Source of the DNA: Rapana venosa
Lineage: Eukaryota; Mollusca; Gastropoda; Neogastropoda; Muricidae
Direction of reading: 5' to 3'
DNA: 64,000 nt
Assembly (NCBI GenBank): GCA_028751875.1
Contig: CM054144.1
Coordinates: 14,855,768-14,919,767 of the forward strand
Part shown: positions 10,278-20,409 of the stretch, in pieces
Numbering within the stretch: the first letter of the stretch is position 1
Layout of the letters: each line of letters opens with the position of its first letter
The notes under the pieces: model-generated
What the model was told of the DNA's origin: nothing
Seen by the model: only the letters and a program-made list of their open reading frames with translations
Database searches by the model: none
Translations under genes and position numbers: made by a program

Positions 10278-10364
<87 letters not shown>

Positions 10365-10378
10365 CCTCTCCCTCTCTC
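10261..10378. repeat. (CT)n microsatellite
   Basis: About 110 bp of CT units occur with CCCT interruptions, next to the SINE tail. Confidence 0.97.
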
Positions 10379-10724
10379 ATACACAAAAGCCTGTTATTAA
10401 GCAGTAATGAACTGATTCAAACCTTGACGCTCGTCAGAATTTACATCAGCTGTTTGAAAGACAAAAATACCATAGGGGTTATAAAGTTGTTTTATTTGGC
10501 AGTATCATCATGGGTGGTGTCACCGTTTTACATAGACAGGAGGAAAGCTAATAAGTCAACAACCGTTATCATTTTTACAATAGAAATCATACGCTTTATT
10601 TACCAGTCTACTTCACCGCTATCCATTTTCTCTCTTTTTGTTGTTGTTTTTTTTTTTGTTCCTTCTTCCCTTCATTTTCTCTGTTTTTCTATCTATATCT
10701 TTTAATTTTGTCTATTTATCTCAG

Positions 10725-10830
10725 GCTTTGGAATGCGGCTACACTAATAATGGGAGTAATCGGTCACATAATACGCCAATTCTTTCTTACCATTGATGAA
10801 CTTTGCAGTTCTAGCCGAGGAACGCAAAAA
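10725..10830 (+). mobile_element. SINE 3'-domain fragment
   Basis: 'GGAATGCGGCTACACTAATA' through 'ACCATTGATGAACTTTGCAG' and 'CTAGCCGAGGAACGC' matches the SINE 3' domain in forward orientation. Confidence 0.7.
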
Positions 10831-10945
10831 AGCCAGAAAACCCCTTTTATATAGTTTACTCTGTGTGTGTGCGTGCGTAGTGCGTGCGTGTGTGTGTGTG
10901 TGGGTGTGTGTTATTGGTTGTTTGATTGATTTTTTTAATCTACTT

Positions 10946-10959
10946 ATTCTTGTTTTCAG
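10946..10959 (+). repeat. left target-site duplication of LINE copy
   Basis: ATTCTTGTTTTCAG here matches ATTCTTGTTTACAG at 12,955-12,968 at 13 of 14 positions, directly bracketing the LINE. Confidence 0.75.
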
Positions 10960-11166
10960 CAAACGAGCTTCTTGGCAAACACCGACCAGTCAAAAAACCA
11001 TGGGTCACACCTAACATCCTACAACTATGCGACAAGCGTAGAGAGTTGAAGAAAAAGAAAAATGAAACAAAAGAAAGAGCAGAACAATATAGGGCAGTCA
11101 ACAAAAGAATCAGGAAGTCCATGACGGAGGCAAAAGAGAAATGGATCGGTGAACAGTGCCAAGACA
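10960..11166 (+). pseudogene. LINE ORF segment upstream of RT (frame 1)
   Basis: The frame reads 'NELLGKHRPVKKPWVTPNIL' and then a Lys/Glu-rich stretch (LCDKRRELKKKK), which is typical of the linker before the RT domain. At 11,160-11,173 the 7-base unit CAAGACA is tandemly duplicated. The extra copy shifts the frame and creates a stop two codons later. Without it the reading continues into the main RT frame as 'GEQCQDIEENIKKNN'. Confidence 0.8.
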
Positions 11167-12486
11167 CAAGACATTGAAGAGAACATCAAGAAAAACAATA
11201 GCAAGAAAGCATATCAGCTGGTGAAAGACCTGACTAGCACGAAACAGAGAAAAGGTTTAACAGTCCAAGACAAAAATGGGAAGTGTCTCACTAACGACCA
11301 GGATATTCTGAACAGATGGACAGAATACTGCTCCGACCTGTATAACTATAGAACCGCAGGAGATCCAGAAGTCCTTAATGTACCCGAAAGCAAAGACACA
11401 GACAGTCACCCTATCCTCCGAGAAGAAGTGGAAACAGCAGTCAGATCGCTGAAAAAGGGGAAGTCAACAGGGGCTGACAACATTCCAGCTGAGTTGGTCC
11501 AAGCTGGAGGGGAAGCCATGATCAGCGCCCTACTAAGAATCTGCAACAAGATCTGGCAGACAGGAAAATGGCCAACACCATGGACACAGTCACTCATCAT
11601 CACCCTCCCCAAGAAGGGAAATCTACAACAGTGCCATAATTACCGCACAATCAGCCTCATATGTCACCCAAGCAAGGTCATGCTGCAGATAATATTGAAT
11701 ATACTGAAGCCACAAGCAGAGACCATCATTGCTGAGGAACAAGCAGGTTTCAGAGCAGGGCGCAGCACAACAGAACAGATATTCAACCTCAGAATATTAA
11801 TACTATGTGAGCGGTACCTTCAACATCAACAAGACCTTTACCACGTATTTATCGATTTTAAGAAGGCATTTGACAGGGTGTGGCATGCAGCTTTGTGGGC
11901 AACCATGAATTTGTACAGCATCAATGCAAACCTGATCAGAGTCATCAAACAGCTGTACAGCGAGGCCACCAGTGCAGTGTACTACAACAACAACATTGGA
12001 GAATGGTTTCGAACAACAGTTGGAGTAAGGCAGGGCTGTCTACTCTCACCCACTCTTTTCAACATCTTCCTTGAGAGAATCATGGCTGATGCACTGGAAC
12101 ATCATGAAGGATCAGTCAGCATTGGTGGCAGAACGATCACAAACCTCCGCTTCGCAGATGACATTGATGGAATAGCAGGATCAGAAAAAGAGCTTGCCAG
12201 CCTAACAGAACACTTGAATAAGGCCTCCAAAACATACGGCATGGAAATCAGTGCAGAAAAAACCAAACTGATGACTAATAACACCAACAGCATTAGCACT
12301 GATATCAGGGTTAATGACCAGAAGCTGGAAACAGTTCAAAGCTTCAAGTACCTGGGAGCCATTGTATCAGACCAGGGATCCAAGCCAGAAGTAGTATGCA
12401 GGACTGCACAGACAATAACAGCTTTGTCAAAACTAAAACCATCTGGAGAGATAAGAATATCTCACTTATCTCCAAGATCAGACTAA
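11149..12486 (+). pseudogene. LINE reverse transcriptase domain (main frame)
   Basis: RNA-directed DNA polymerase of a LINE. Visible motifs in order are 'SLKKGKSTGADNIPAELV', 'LPKKGN', 'EEQAGFRAGRSTTEQI', motif A 'FIDFKKAFDRVW', motif B 'VGVRQGCLLSPTLFN', and the catalytic box 'RFADDIDGIA' (FADD, a common variant of YADD). The frame ends early at 12,486 because a single base is missing near 12,436. The truncated second copy has AAACACC where this one has AAAACC. An ATG at 11,149 is only the first in frame; the true frame enters from upstream. Confidence 0.9.
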
Positions 12487-12950
12487 TGCGCTCCCTTGTC
12501 ATATCCATATTTCTGTATGCCTGTGAATCATGGACCCTGACTGCAGATTTGGAGAGAAGAGTACAGGCAGTGGAGATGAGGTGCTTTCGGAGACTCCTTG
12601 GCATCTCCTACAAAGACCACATAAGCAACGAAAGCGTGCATAACAGAATCCAGAAAACCATTGGACCCTATGAGAACCTTCTAACGATCGTGAAAAAGCG
12701 TAAACTTAAATGGTATGGACATGTCACAAGATCCCAAGGAATTACAAAGACAGTTTTGCAAGGCACTGTCCAAGGAGGAAGAAGAAGAGGCAGACCAAGG
12801 AAGAGCTGGGAGGATAACATCAGCGAATGGACAGGCCTAGAACTCAACAAAACCCTGAGAAAGGCAGAACAGAGAGAGGAATGGAGGGAACTGGTTGTTG
12901 AGTCTTTGAGGGTGCCCCCACGGTCGTCAGACTACGGGACAGATAGATAG
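12435..12950 (+). pseudogene. LINE RT C-terminal region (second frame)
   Basis: After the one-base deletion the protein continues in another frame with 'TIWRDKNISLISKIRLMRSL', 'YACESWTLTADLERR', 'MRCFRRLLGISYKDHISNES', 'KKRKLKWYGHVTRSQG' and 'TVQGGRRRGRPRKSWEDNI', stopping at 12,948-12,950. This thumb and C-terminal arrangement ('GHV...R', 'GRPRKSW') is typical of these elements. It aligns almost base for base with 17,885-18,644. Confidence 0.9.
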
Positions 12951-12954
12951 ATAG

Positions 12955-12968
12955 ATTCTTGTTTACAG
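12955..12968 (+). repeat. right target-site duplication of LINE copy
   Basis: ATTCTTGTTTACAG follows the GATA tail and pairs with 10,946-10,959, with one mismatch. Confidence 0.75.
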
Positions 12969-13234
12969 CTTAGGTCCGAATTGGTACACCTGCAGTATTG
13001 TGTGTGCTGGTTGTTTCAGTTAAGTTTCCGTTCATGTTGATTTAGCTCAGCAGAGTGCAAGAACCACATCTAGGCTGACTTATTACCATGACCTTTCTTT
13101 TCTTTCTCTTTTTCTCTTAGCCCCCTGCAGAGTCGTTGCAGTGCCGCACTGAAGAGCTTTTGACCAGATTCCTACATGTATGTCGGTTGTGTGCCAAATG
13201 ATTTTCGTCTTCATTCTAACAGTCGCTCGAAGAA

Positions 13235-13575
13235 GACGTGGGGGGTTTTCCCGAGGTTCACCAATGGTGAGATTTTGCCCACCATTAAGGTAGCTGCTTT
13301 CCGACTTCGGGGATATATGCTGGGTATGTTTGTGTTTTCGTAGCCCACCGACACTGACACCAATGACGGAATCTGTAACGTGCATATTTGATCTTCTGCT
13401 TGTGCATATTTCACAAAGGGAATTCAGGCACTGGCAGGTCTGTACTTGAAGTTGACTTTGAAGATTGTGAAATCCCTATCCTTAATTCATCAGACGCCAT
13501 CGAGATTCCAACCCACGACTTCATGCACTCATGGGATTGAAGTCGAAGCTTACCCACTCGCTTATAGCGTTCCGT
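13235..13575 (-). mobile_element. tRNA-derived SINE, long 3' domain
   Basis: It has the same order as the copy at 8,406-8,757: tRNA-like head on the right (minus-strand 'GCGAGTGGGTAAGC', B box-like 'GGGTTGGAATCTC'), then 'AAATATGCACGTTACAGATT' and 'GGGCAAAATCTCACCATTGG' at the left end. Confidence 0.8.
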
Positions 13576-13959
13576 CTGACGTGTTTTAGTAAGGCCACTG
13601 GATCTAGTTACGTGTCTATTCCAACATGACATAGTTCTCTTTTCTCATAGTGTTCTTCACTTATCTGATGCCAGGAGATTTTCGTATGGACATGATAATG
13701 TTGATACTTTGAAAATTCAGCACACCTGTTCGTGCCTTTTGACGAAAAGCTCAACGTAGCCCTATGCCCTGTCTAGATAGTTTCTCGTGCAAAGACCTCA
13801 CTGCTATCTACGGCATCATGGATTCTCTTTTTTACTTGATCCACCATTCTCAGGATCCGTGTTCCTAGCAGATGGAATAGACCACAGCACGCAGGAGCCT
13901 GGCTTATCTTCCTTCATGTTTCGTGGAGCGGTTCTTGTCCTGCGTACACGTTTCTGTCA

Positions 13960-14190
13960 AGATAAAAGGTGCTGTTCTATCCCTCTCTTTGTTTCTGCCT
14001 TGTTCCTTTTATTTTTCTTCCTGTCACCTCCTTCTTGTACATTTTTCTGCCTTCTTGTCCATTCTCCTGCTGTTTTTTTTATCCCCAGAGAGACTCAAAG
14101 AACTTTTTTTTCCAGTGTCGAAGTCGGTTGCGCTAGGCCTGACTTGCCAAGCGCTTGACAGCAGTGCGACGCATTCGACACATTTTCGCA
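13960..14190 (-). mobile_element. hairpin repeat (family G), partial copy
   Basis: 'CTATCCCTCTCTTTGTTTCT', 'CTTGTCCATTCTCCTGC', 'CTAGGCCTGACTTGCCAAGC' and 'GACAGCAGTGCGACGCATTC' follow the order of other copies. The terminal hairpin part is degraded. Confidence 0.7.
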
Positions 14191-14387
14191 CATAATTATG
14201 ACGACAACGACGACAAAGAAGAAGAAAGGAAGAAAGAACGAAGGAAGAAAGAAGAAGAAGAGATTGATGAGAGAACAAAAAATAAATTAAGAAAGAAAAT
14301 AAGTAAGTAAGAACAAAGAGAAACAAGAACAAGATCACCAAAAAAAAGTGCTGTAGCTATAGTTCTGGCTAAAATATGTTCTTTCGA

Positions 14388-14658
14388 GCCAGAAGGCCCA
14401 TAGAGCCGGAGCTTATCCCGGTTTCTGTAGCGTTAAGCGAACAGATGGTTTTTCACCACCCCTGTGACAGGACGCTAGTCTGTCGCCAGATACTTCCCCA
14501 GCAGAGCTGGTACCCACTTGTACACCTGGGTGGAGTGAGGAAAATAGGAGTAAAGTGTCTTTCCCAAGGGCACAACACCGAGCCGAGCGGGGATCGAACC
14601 CGCGACCTCTGGATCACGAGTTGACCGCCTAAACCACCCGACCACGGTGCCTCCTAGT
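14388..14658 (-). mobile_element. SINE-4: tRNA-derived SINE with a different body
   Basis: On the minus strand the head reads 'GGTCGGGTGGTTTAGGCGG' with a clean B box 'GGGTTCGATCCCC'. The body has 'CCTTGGGAAAGACACTTTAC', 'TTTCCTCACTCCACCCAGG' and 'GGGTACCAGCTCTGCTGGGG'. The body is unrelated to SINE-1, 2 or 3 here. The head is close to a tRNA, but the context and missing acceptor pairing argue against a tRNA gene. Confidence 0.8.
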
Positions 14659-14822
14659 TCTGGCTAAGAGACGGTCTTATTGTGGGTTGGTTGTTACTGT
14701 TGTTGTTTCGTTTGTTGCTAGCTTCGGGTTTGCAGTTTGCATTGATGATGGATCCCAGGTAAACGACGTATGGACACCTTCCGAGCTTCTCCTCACCGCT
14801 GGATGGAGATGGAGTTATGATT

Positions 14823-15215
14823 GGCCATGGGAGGTCTATAGGTAAAACACCTGCCTAGAAAGCAAAAAGTCCGGGACCGAAGTGTGTGGTGATTTTACAC
14901 CCGTTTGTGCACAGAACTTTTCATCCCCATCTAGTAGACCGTGAGTGATGGTCTGGATGCTAGTCTTTCGGATGGGACCGATAAAGCGGGGTCCCGTGTG
15001 TGACACGCATTTAGCGTAGGTAAAAGAACCCACAGTAACGAGAGAGTTGTCCCTGGCAAACCTCGGCAGGAAAAAAGTCACTCTGCTAGGAAAACAAATA
15101 CAGTTGCAGACAGGAAAAAGAACAAAACGTGATGGATGGCGCTGCTCATGTGGCGACGCGCTCTTCCCTGGGAGAGCAGCCCGAATTTCACGCAGAGAAA
15201 TCTGGCGTGACTGAA
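14823..15215 (+). mobile_element. SINE-3 family copy
   Basis: 'GGGAGGTCTATAGGTAAAAC' (head), 'CGGATGGGACCGATAAAG', 'CGAGAGAGTTGTCCCTGGCA', 'GTGGCGACGCGCTCTTCCCT' and 'GGGAGAGCAGCCCGAATTTC' match the complete copy at 48,645-49,157. The usual 3' terminus with ATT tail is replaced by a pentanucleotide-like array. Confidence 0.85.
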
Positions 15216-15510
15216 ACTGGTATTCAATACGATGCAATACAATATAATACATGCATTACAATGCAATACAAGACAACACAACACAAAAGACAATGCAATG
15301 CAAGACAACACTATGACAAGACAGTGCAATGCTATACAAGACAATACAACACCAAGACAATAGAATACAATAAAAGTCAACGCTATGCAGACAAGACAAA
15401 GCGATACAACACAACACACTCCAAGACAATACAACACTAAGACAATACAGGACAATACAATGCTATACCAAGACAAAGACAATGCAAAACAACGCGATAC
15501 AATACAAGGG
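15216..15510. repeat. degenerate ATACA/AGACA pentanucleotide array
   Basis: Units such as ATACA, ATGCA and AGACA tile about 295 bp directly after the SINE-3 body. The minus-strand ORF rich in Cys, Leu, Tyr and Ser is the repeat translated. Confidence 0.85.
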
Positions 15511-15902
15511 AAATGGATGGTAAGTGCCCTCATCATGGCTTGATTTCCATCTGCCTGAGGGGATGGAGCAGATGAGATGCTATGCGTCATTTGTGTGTGG
15601 GGATTGGGAGGGGATGCCTCTCTTTCTTTGTTCCTAGCTTGTTTGTTTGCTTTTTTCTCAGGCCGACGGTGTTGAATGTGTGACGGAAATATGTGATGTG
15701 TGTGCGTGCGCGCGTGTGTGTGTGAGCGCGCGCATGAATGTGTGTGTGCGAGCGCACACGTGCGTGTGTGGGAGGGGGGGGGGGGGGTTCAAGCGCACCA
15801 GTTATAGATTTCTATCAAGTCATGCAGCTATAATTATCATGTCTAGTGCCGCAAGTACTCGCCCACCCAAGCTACGTGCATGTCCTCATGCACTCACTCA
15901 CA

Positions 15903-15909
<7 letters not shown>

Positions 15910-15969
<60 letters not shown>
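15910..15969. repeat. (TA)n microsatellite
   Basis: About 29 TA units are followed at 16,004-16,042 by AGC then AGT trinucleotide runs. Confidence 0.97.
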
Positions 15970-15972
<3 letters not shown>

Positions 15973-16005
15973 GATCATAGTGTTAGAAAGAACAACAAAA
16001 TGAAT

Positions 16006-16037
<32 letters not shown>

Positions 16038-16042
16038 TAGTT

Positions 16043-16854
16043 AAAGAATAGACCGCAGATAGATGGACGCAGAATTTACAGAACACTGACAATACTTGTT
16101 TTTACATACCTGGTTTGTTTGTGTATTTTCTACAAAAAGAAACATGAATAAGAAGTTGACAAAATTGACATAAACTGTTTACCTTGGGGAGGGAGGAGAG
16201 AGGAAAAAAAACACGGTACATCGACGAAGAGGAGAGTCATTGTTTCATGATATTTCTTCACTCCCCTTACTGTCACTCCGCGTCACGTGTTCCGTGAAAT
16301 GTAACATCAGTGATATACTGGTGACATGAGTGACTAGATAGGTTTTGGGGCGACCTTTCATTATTGTGATTGTCATCTTTGTAACAGAAAAAATATTGCC
16401 CTTCTTCGAGCAAAACATTCAACAGACACTTTAAAAACCAAAAACAATAAAAACTAAATAAAACTAAACAATTTTTTAAAACGTAGAATAACTAGAATAA
16501 ATATAGAAATAAATACATTTTTTTCTAACTTGCTTTTTTAAATGTAAAAGTGCTGTTATTGAACATCTAACTCGAACAAGAACGTACCACCTTTTCCCCC
16601 CTTGTCAAATAAAACCCCTCCTGACCCTTTTGTCAATTTGTTCGTGTTGTTGCTCTCTGTTTATTTTATTTTATTTTCGCTGTGATGTCTTATTCATCTC
16701 TGAATTTTTAATACTTAAACCAAAAAAAAAATACCAGACAAATAAGCCCACGTTTTTATTGTCCAAAAAGAATTATTAGGAGATTTGGAGATATAAAAAA
16801 AAAATAGGTCTCTTAGCTTATGTCTTTAAAACACCACAGGGCCTAGTACGTATA

Positions 16855-16910
<56 letters not shown>

Positions 16911-17085
16911 GCTATATACCTATGCTAGTCAACATAGAGTTAACATCTCTGATGTCAAAAGTTAAAAGGAATTCACTTCTTTTTTTTTTTAATAATACGT
17001 CTGTTTTCAACTTCTGTATTATGTGTACACTTGACATACTATGTTGCTATGCATGTAACATTATTTTATGATATGTATATGTGAT
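16043..17085. other. unassigned AT-rich sequence
   Basis: No coding region or SINE is seen. An (AC)n microsatellite of about 25 units lies at 16,857-16,907. Confidence 0.5.
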
Positions 17086-17089
17086 ATGA

Positions 17090-17371
17090 GGGGAACGGGA
17101 TAGTTTAGTGGTCAGAGTACTCGCTTTCCCTTAGGTTAAGCAGCATTAAGCGTGGTTACCAAGTGGATGGGTGACCGTTTGCGCACCTGGGCCTTAGTAC
17201 AGTCCCCCAGTTCACCCAGCTGTAAATAGGTACCTGCCCAGGGTCAGGGAAGGTAAAGCAGCGAGGGAGAGGAGATGGACGCCGCCCTCAATATGCTGCT
17301 GGCCCTGGAGAAGCTGAGGTCTGTGATACCTCGCTCACCAACGACCTCAAAAGTTATGGGATACCTTTACC
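17090..17371 (+). mobile_element. SINE-2: chimeric tRNA-like / 5S-like SINE, copy 1
   Basis: A tRNA A box-like 'TAGTTTAGTGGTCAGAG' is followed within about 30 bp by a 5S rRNA-like segment: 'GGTTAAGCAGCATTAAGCG', 'TGGTTACC' and 'GTGGATGGGTGACCG'. Then come a body with 'CCCCAGTTCACCCAGCTG' and 'GGGAAGGTAAAGCAGCGAGG' and a tail of ACCTTTACC. The direct repeat ATGTGATATG lies just before the head and just after the tail. The 5S internal control region is a polymerase III promoter, so transcription by Pol III is inferred. Confidence 0.88.
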
Positions 17372-17477
17372 TGTTCATGTGATATGCCATTCTTTTGAGT
17401 CCACCACATCGCAAAGAAAAGTTGGGGTTGTTTTTTAAGTTTGAATTCCGTCCACTAATATTTTATTTATTTTTTAT

Positions 17478-17600
17478 TCAGTCTTTTATTTCGAGGATAA
17501 TGGGATAAGCACTCGTGGGATTTTTACATCCAGTTCCCATGTGTATGCAGTTTTGTACATTTTGTTGTCCGTTCCCACCGGCACACTACACTACAGGTTT
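17478..17600 (-). mobile_element. SINE-1 3'-end fragment
   Basis: It is the reverse complement of the SINE-1 3' end ('TTTCGAGGATAATGGGATAA', 'ACATCCAGTTCCCATGTGT', 'TTCCCACCGGCACA'). Confidence 0.8.
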
Positions 17601-17714
17601 CCCTGTGTGCCGTTGTCTTTGTTGTCCTGGGGAGGATGTCTGATTATGGAGTCTTCATTGTTAGTGGTGGACTGCCAGTGAATGAGCAGTCCATAGCTTA
17701 TGTCCAGTGATTTT

Positions 17715-17873
17715 TTTTTTCGTTCCTCAGTTACAGCTTTGAGGTTCGCTAATGGTGAGATTTTACGTATGCGACAGTTTTTGCCCACCAACAAGGTAGC
17801 CGCATTCCAACTTAAGGCATGGTGTCTAAACACGACCCCTGTGTTCATGCGGTTTTTTCTTTTTAAATATGGT
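17715..17873 (-). mobile_element. SINE-1, left half, split by nested insertions
   Basis: It contains 'GAGGTTCGCTAATGGTGAGA', 'GTAGCCGCATTCCAACTTA' and 'ACGACCCCTGTGTTCATGCG', then stops at the motif ATCCGTTCCT. In intact copies that motif is followed by ACCGG. The continuation is found at 18,954-19,215. Confidence 0.85.
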
Positions 17874-17884
17874 TATCCGTTCCT
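17874..17884 (+). repeat. target-site copy 1 (TATCCGTTCCT)
   Basis: It is the first of three copies of ATCCGTTCCT, with the others at 18,646-18,655 and 18,944-18,953. In undisturbed SINE-1 copies this motif occurs once. Confidence 0.85.
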
Positions 17885-18644
17885 TGCCAGCCTAACAGAA
17901 CACCTGAATAAGGCCTCCGAAACTTACGGCATGGAAATCAGTGCAGAGAAAACCAAACTGATGACTAATAACACCAACGGCATTAGCACTGATATCAGGG
18001 TTAATGACCAGAAGCTGGAAACAGTTCAAAGCTTCAAGTACCTGGGAGCCATTGTATCAGACCAGGGATCCAAGCCAGAAGTAGTATGCAGGACTGCACA
18101 GACAATAAGAGCACTGTCAAAACTAAACACCATCTGGAGAGATAAAAATATCTCATTTATCTCCAAGATCAGACTAATGCGCTCCCTTGTCATACCCATA
18201 TTTCTGTATGCCTGTGAATCATGGACCCTGACAGCAGATTTGGAGAGAAGAGTACAGGCGGTGGAGATGAGATGCTTTCGGAGACTCCTTGGCATCTCCT
18301 ACAAAGACCACATAAGCAACGAAAGCGTGCATAACAGAATCCAGCAAACCATTGGACCCTATAAGAACCTTCTAACGATCGTGAAAAAGCGTAAACTTAA
18401 ATGGTATGGGCATGTCATAAGATCCAAAGGACTTGCAAAGACAATTTTACAAGGCACTGTCCAAAGAGGAAGAAGAAGAGGCAGACCAAGGAAGAGCTGG
18501 GAGGATAACATCAGCGAATGGACAGGCCTAGAACTCAACAAAACCCTGAGAAAGGCAGAACAGAGAGGAATGGAGGGAACTGGTTGTTGAGTCTTTGAGG
18601 GTGCCCCCACGGTCGTCAGACTACGGGACAGATAGATAGATAGA
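17885..18644 (+). mobile_element. LINE 3' fragment, second copy, with GATA tail
   Basis: It begins abruptly at the RT position corresponding to about 12,194 ('LASLTEHLNKASETYGMEIS') and stays open to 18,590. It encodes the C-terminal motifs 'YACESWTLTADLERR', 'KKRKLKWYGHVIR' and 'GRPRKSWEDNI'. A 2-base deletion near 18,564 (AGAGAGG against AGAGAGAGG in the other copy) changes the frame just before the end. It lacks the RT catalytic box, so it is a dead 5'-truncated insertion. High identity to the first copy implies both are fairly recent. Confidence 0.92.
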
Positions 18645-18655
18645 TATCCGTTCCT

Positions 18656-18943
18656 AAGGTAGAGGTGTCCCATAACCTATGTGGTCGTAGGGGAGTGAGG
18701 CATCAGAGACCTCAACTTCTCAAGGGGCCAGCATATTGAGGGATTCGCTCATCTCTCCTTTGTTGCTTTACCTTCCCTGACCCTAAAGAGACAGGTACCC
18801 ATTGACAGCTGGGTGAACTGGGGGACTGTAGTGAAGCCAATGCGCACAAACGGTCACCCATCCAAGTGGTAACCACGCTCGATGCTGCATAACCTTAGCT
18901 GGGGAAAGCGAGTGCTCTGACCACTGAGCTATCCCATCCCCTC
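18656..18943 (-). mobile_element. SINE-2 chimeric tRNA/5S SINE, copy 2 (nested)
   Basis: On the minus strand it runs from 'TAGCTCAGTGGTCAGAGC' and 'TTGGATGGGTGACCG' to a tail complementary to AAGGTAGAGG. It lies between target copies 2 and 3 (ATCCGTTCCT), so it inserted at the same site as the LINE fragment. Confidence 0.9.
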
Positions 18944-18953
18944 ATCCGTTCCT

Positions 18954-19215
18954 ACAAGCATGAAGTGGCCTACTCTTCAGAATGGCTGGACGGGTGTTTA
19001 CTGTGTGCGCAAGATTTCTGCGTGGGTTTGTAAACGGGGCTTTGGTTTATATATACATGTAGTCACATCTGAAGGACTGTTGGGGGCGTGGAGTCAGTGC
19101 TGATGTTAACTCCAGCGTATGTACAATGCCCTAAAACGAGCGCCTGCCTCCATAGTGGATTGATCCCGGACAGTCAGATCACGAGCGCAACGCTGTAACC
19201 ACAAAGCTGTCCCGC
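18954..19215 (-). mobile_element. SINE-1, right half (tRNA-like head side)
   Basis: It resumes the SINE-1 sequence after ATCCGTTCCT: 'AGTGGCCTACTCTTCAGA', 'TGTGTGCGCAAGATTTC', 'CTGATGTTAACTCCAG', and a minus-strand head with 'ACAGCTTTGTGGTTACAGCG'. With 17,715-17,873 it completes one element. Confidence 0.85.
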
Positions 19216-19734
19216 CCCGCATGTTCAGTGATGTAGTTCAGCACAGTGACTGGATTTGTGGTGGCTGCACTGGTCATCCCCGGGGTGTCTTTTTGGAGCC
19301 GAGTTCTACGCCTGTAATCGCGTCATGCTGAACTCATCCAGTGCTTCTAACAAGCTTGGCCAGTTCTTGTTCACCTCAGCCAGGTTATCAATGTCATCCC
19401 CATAACAAGGGTTCATAACTACTTCACTGATGCCATTATAGTTTATGCGGTCATGATCTCCATGTGCATCAGCCAAGATCCGTTCAAGGAAGTTATGAAA
19501 AAGAGTAGGAGTTTGAAGCCAATCTTAATAACTAACTCCAACTGAAAAGCAGAGGACCGTGGGGAGTGGAGGAAGCTGGTTGCAGAATCTTCAGTGGTGG
19601 CCCCACGGTCCATGAGACTACGGGATAGGTGAGGTGAGGTGGTGAGTACATCTGTCTTTGCAAAATAAGACTTAGACTTCAGCAATAACGGTCTTTTCTG
19701 TGCCCATTCTTCCGAAACTAGAAGCTAACTTCTC
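19216..19734. other. unassigned, with a short LINE-like 3' remnant
   Basis: At about 19,550-19,640 the sequence 'GTGGAGGAAGCTGGTTGCAG' with 'GTGGCCCCACGGTCCATGAG' and 'ACTACGGGATAGGTGAGGTG' resembles the last 90 bp of the LINE 3' end (12,880-12,950). It is probably a very short 5'-truncated copy of a related subfamily. Confidence 0.5.
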
Positions 19735-19782
19735 TTTTTTTTTTCTTCTTTTTTTTTTTTTTTTTGGGGGGGGGGGGGGGGT
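19735..19782. repeat. poly-T followed by poly-G
   Basis: A T-rich run (interrupted by C) passes into about 16 G. Confidence 0.95.
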
Positions 19783-19869
19783 GTTGTTCAGTTCCTGATA
19801 TGTCTTGAAAACCTTCAGCAGCAGCAGCGGATGACTCTGTCATTGTGGTCTCCTGGTTTTTCTTTTTTT

Positions 19870-20360
19870 TTCTTCGTTCCTCGGCTAGAGCTCCGGGGTT
19901 CATCATTGGTGAGATTTGTGCGTATGCGACCGGTTTTCCCCTACCATTTTGGTAGTGGCATTCCGACTTTGGGAATGGTGTCTAAACACACTTGTGTGCA
20001 TAGGTGTTTTTTGTTGTGTTTGTTTGGGTTGTTGTTGGTTTTTTTGGGTGGGGTGGTTTGTTTGGGTGGGGGGTTTTGTGTTTGCTTTGGTTGTTTTTAT
20101 TTTGTTTGGGTTTGTTTTTGTTTGGGTTGGGTTTTTTTTGGGGGGGATAATTTTTGTCATCCGTTTCTACCGGCTCGAAATGGCCAACTCTTCCGAAAGA
20201 CCAAACGGGTTTTTAACGTGTGCGCAAGATGTCCTGCGTGCGTTTGCACATGAGGCCTGTTTATAGTCTCACCCAAAAGGACTGACATTCAGTTAGATTT
20301 TTTGGTCAAACTGGGAAGAAAGGGCGAGGATGGGAATCGAACAAAGAAGTGAACATCACA
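19870..20360 (-). mobile_element. SINE-1 copy with T/G-rich interruption
   Basis: 'CTCGGCTAGAGCTCCGGGGT' and 'GGTAGTGGCATTCCGACTTT' (3' domain) are separated by a T/G-rich stretch (20,005-20,150) from the body, 'CCGTTTCTACCGGCTCGAAA' to 'GTTTATAGTCTCACCCAAAA'. A partial head with 'GGGAATCGAAC' is seen near 20,335. Confidence 0.75.
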
Positions 20361-20409
20361 GTTTACTTGTTAGGCAGGTGAACATCTTAATCATCCTGCA
20401 ACCCTCCTT

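Larger units (their letters stand above)
10960..12954 (+). mobile_element. 5'-truncated non-LTR retrotransposon (LINE) with (GATA)n-like tail
   Basis: The element encodes the reverse transcriptase half of a LINE polyprotein. It starts inside the linker between endonuclease and RT, so endonuclease and 5' end are absent. The coding sequence is broken twice, so no functional protein is expected from this copy. The 3' end is a short GATA repeat at 12,940-12,954, immediately followed by the right target-site duplication. RTE and related LINEs commonly end in short tandem repeats rather than poly-A. Family-level clade (RTE versus Jockey superfamily) is not resolved from sequence alone. Confidence 0.9.

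Noticed and set aside
10946..10959. Splice acceptor before the LINE RT suggesting a host gene fused to RT
   Set aside because: The TTTTCAG motif is part of a target-site duplication repeated after the GATA tail, and the RT frame is broken downstream.
14570..14658. Possible tRNA gene with a perfect B box
   Set aside because: It continues directly into a SINE body with no acceptor-stem pairing, so it is the tRNA-like head of a SINE. The same reasoning applies to the other A/B box hits.
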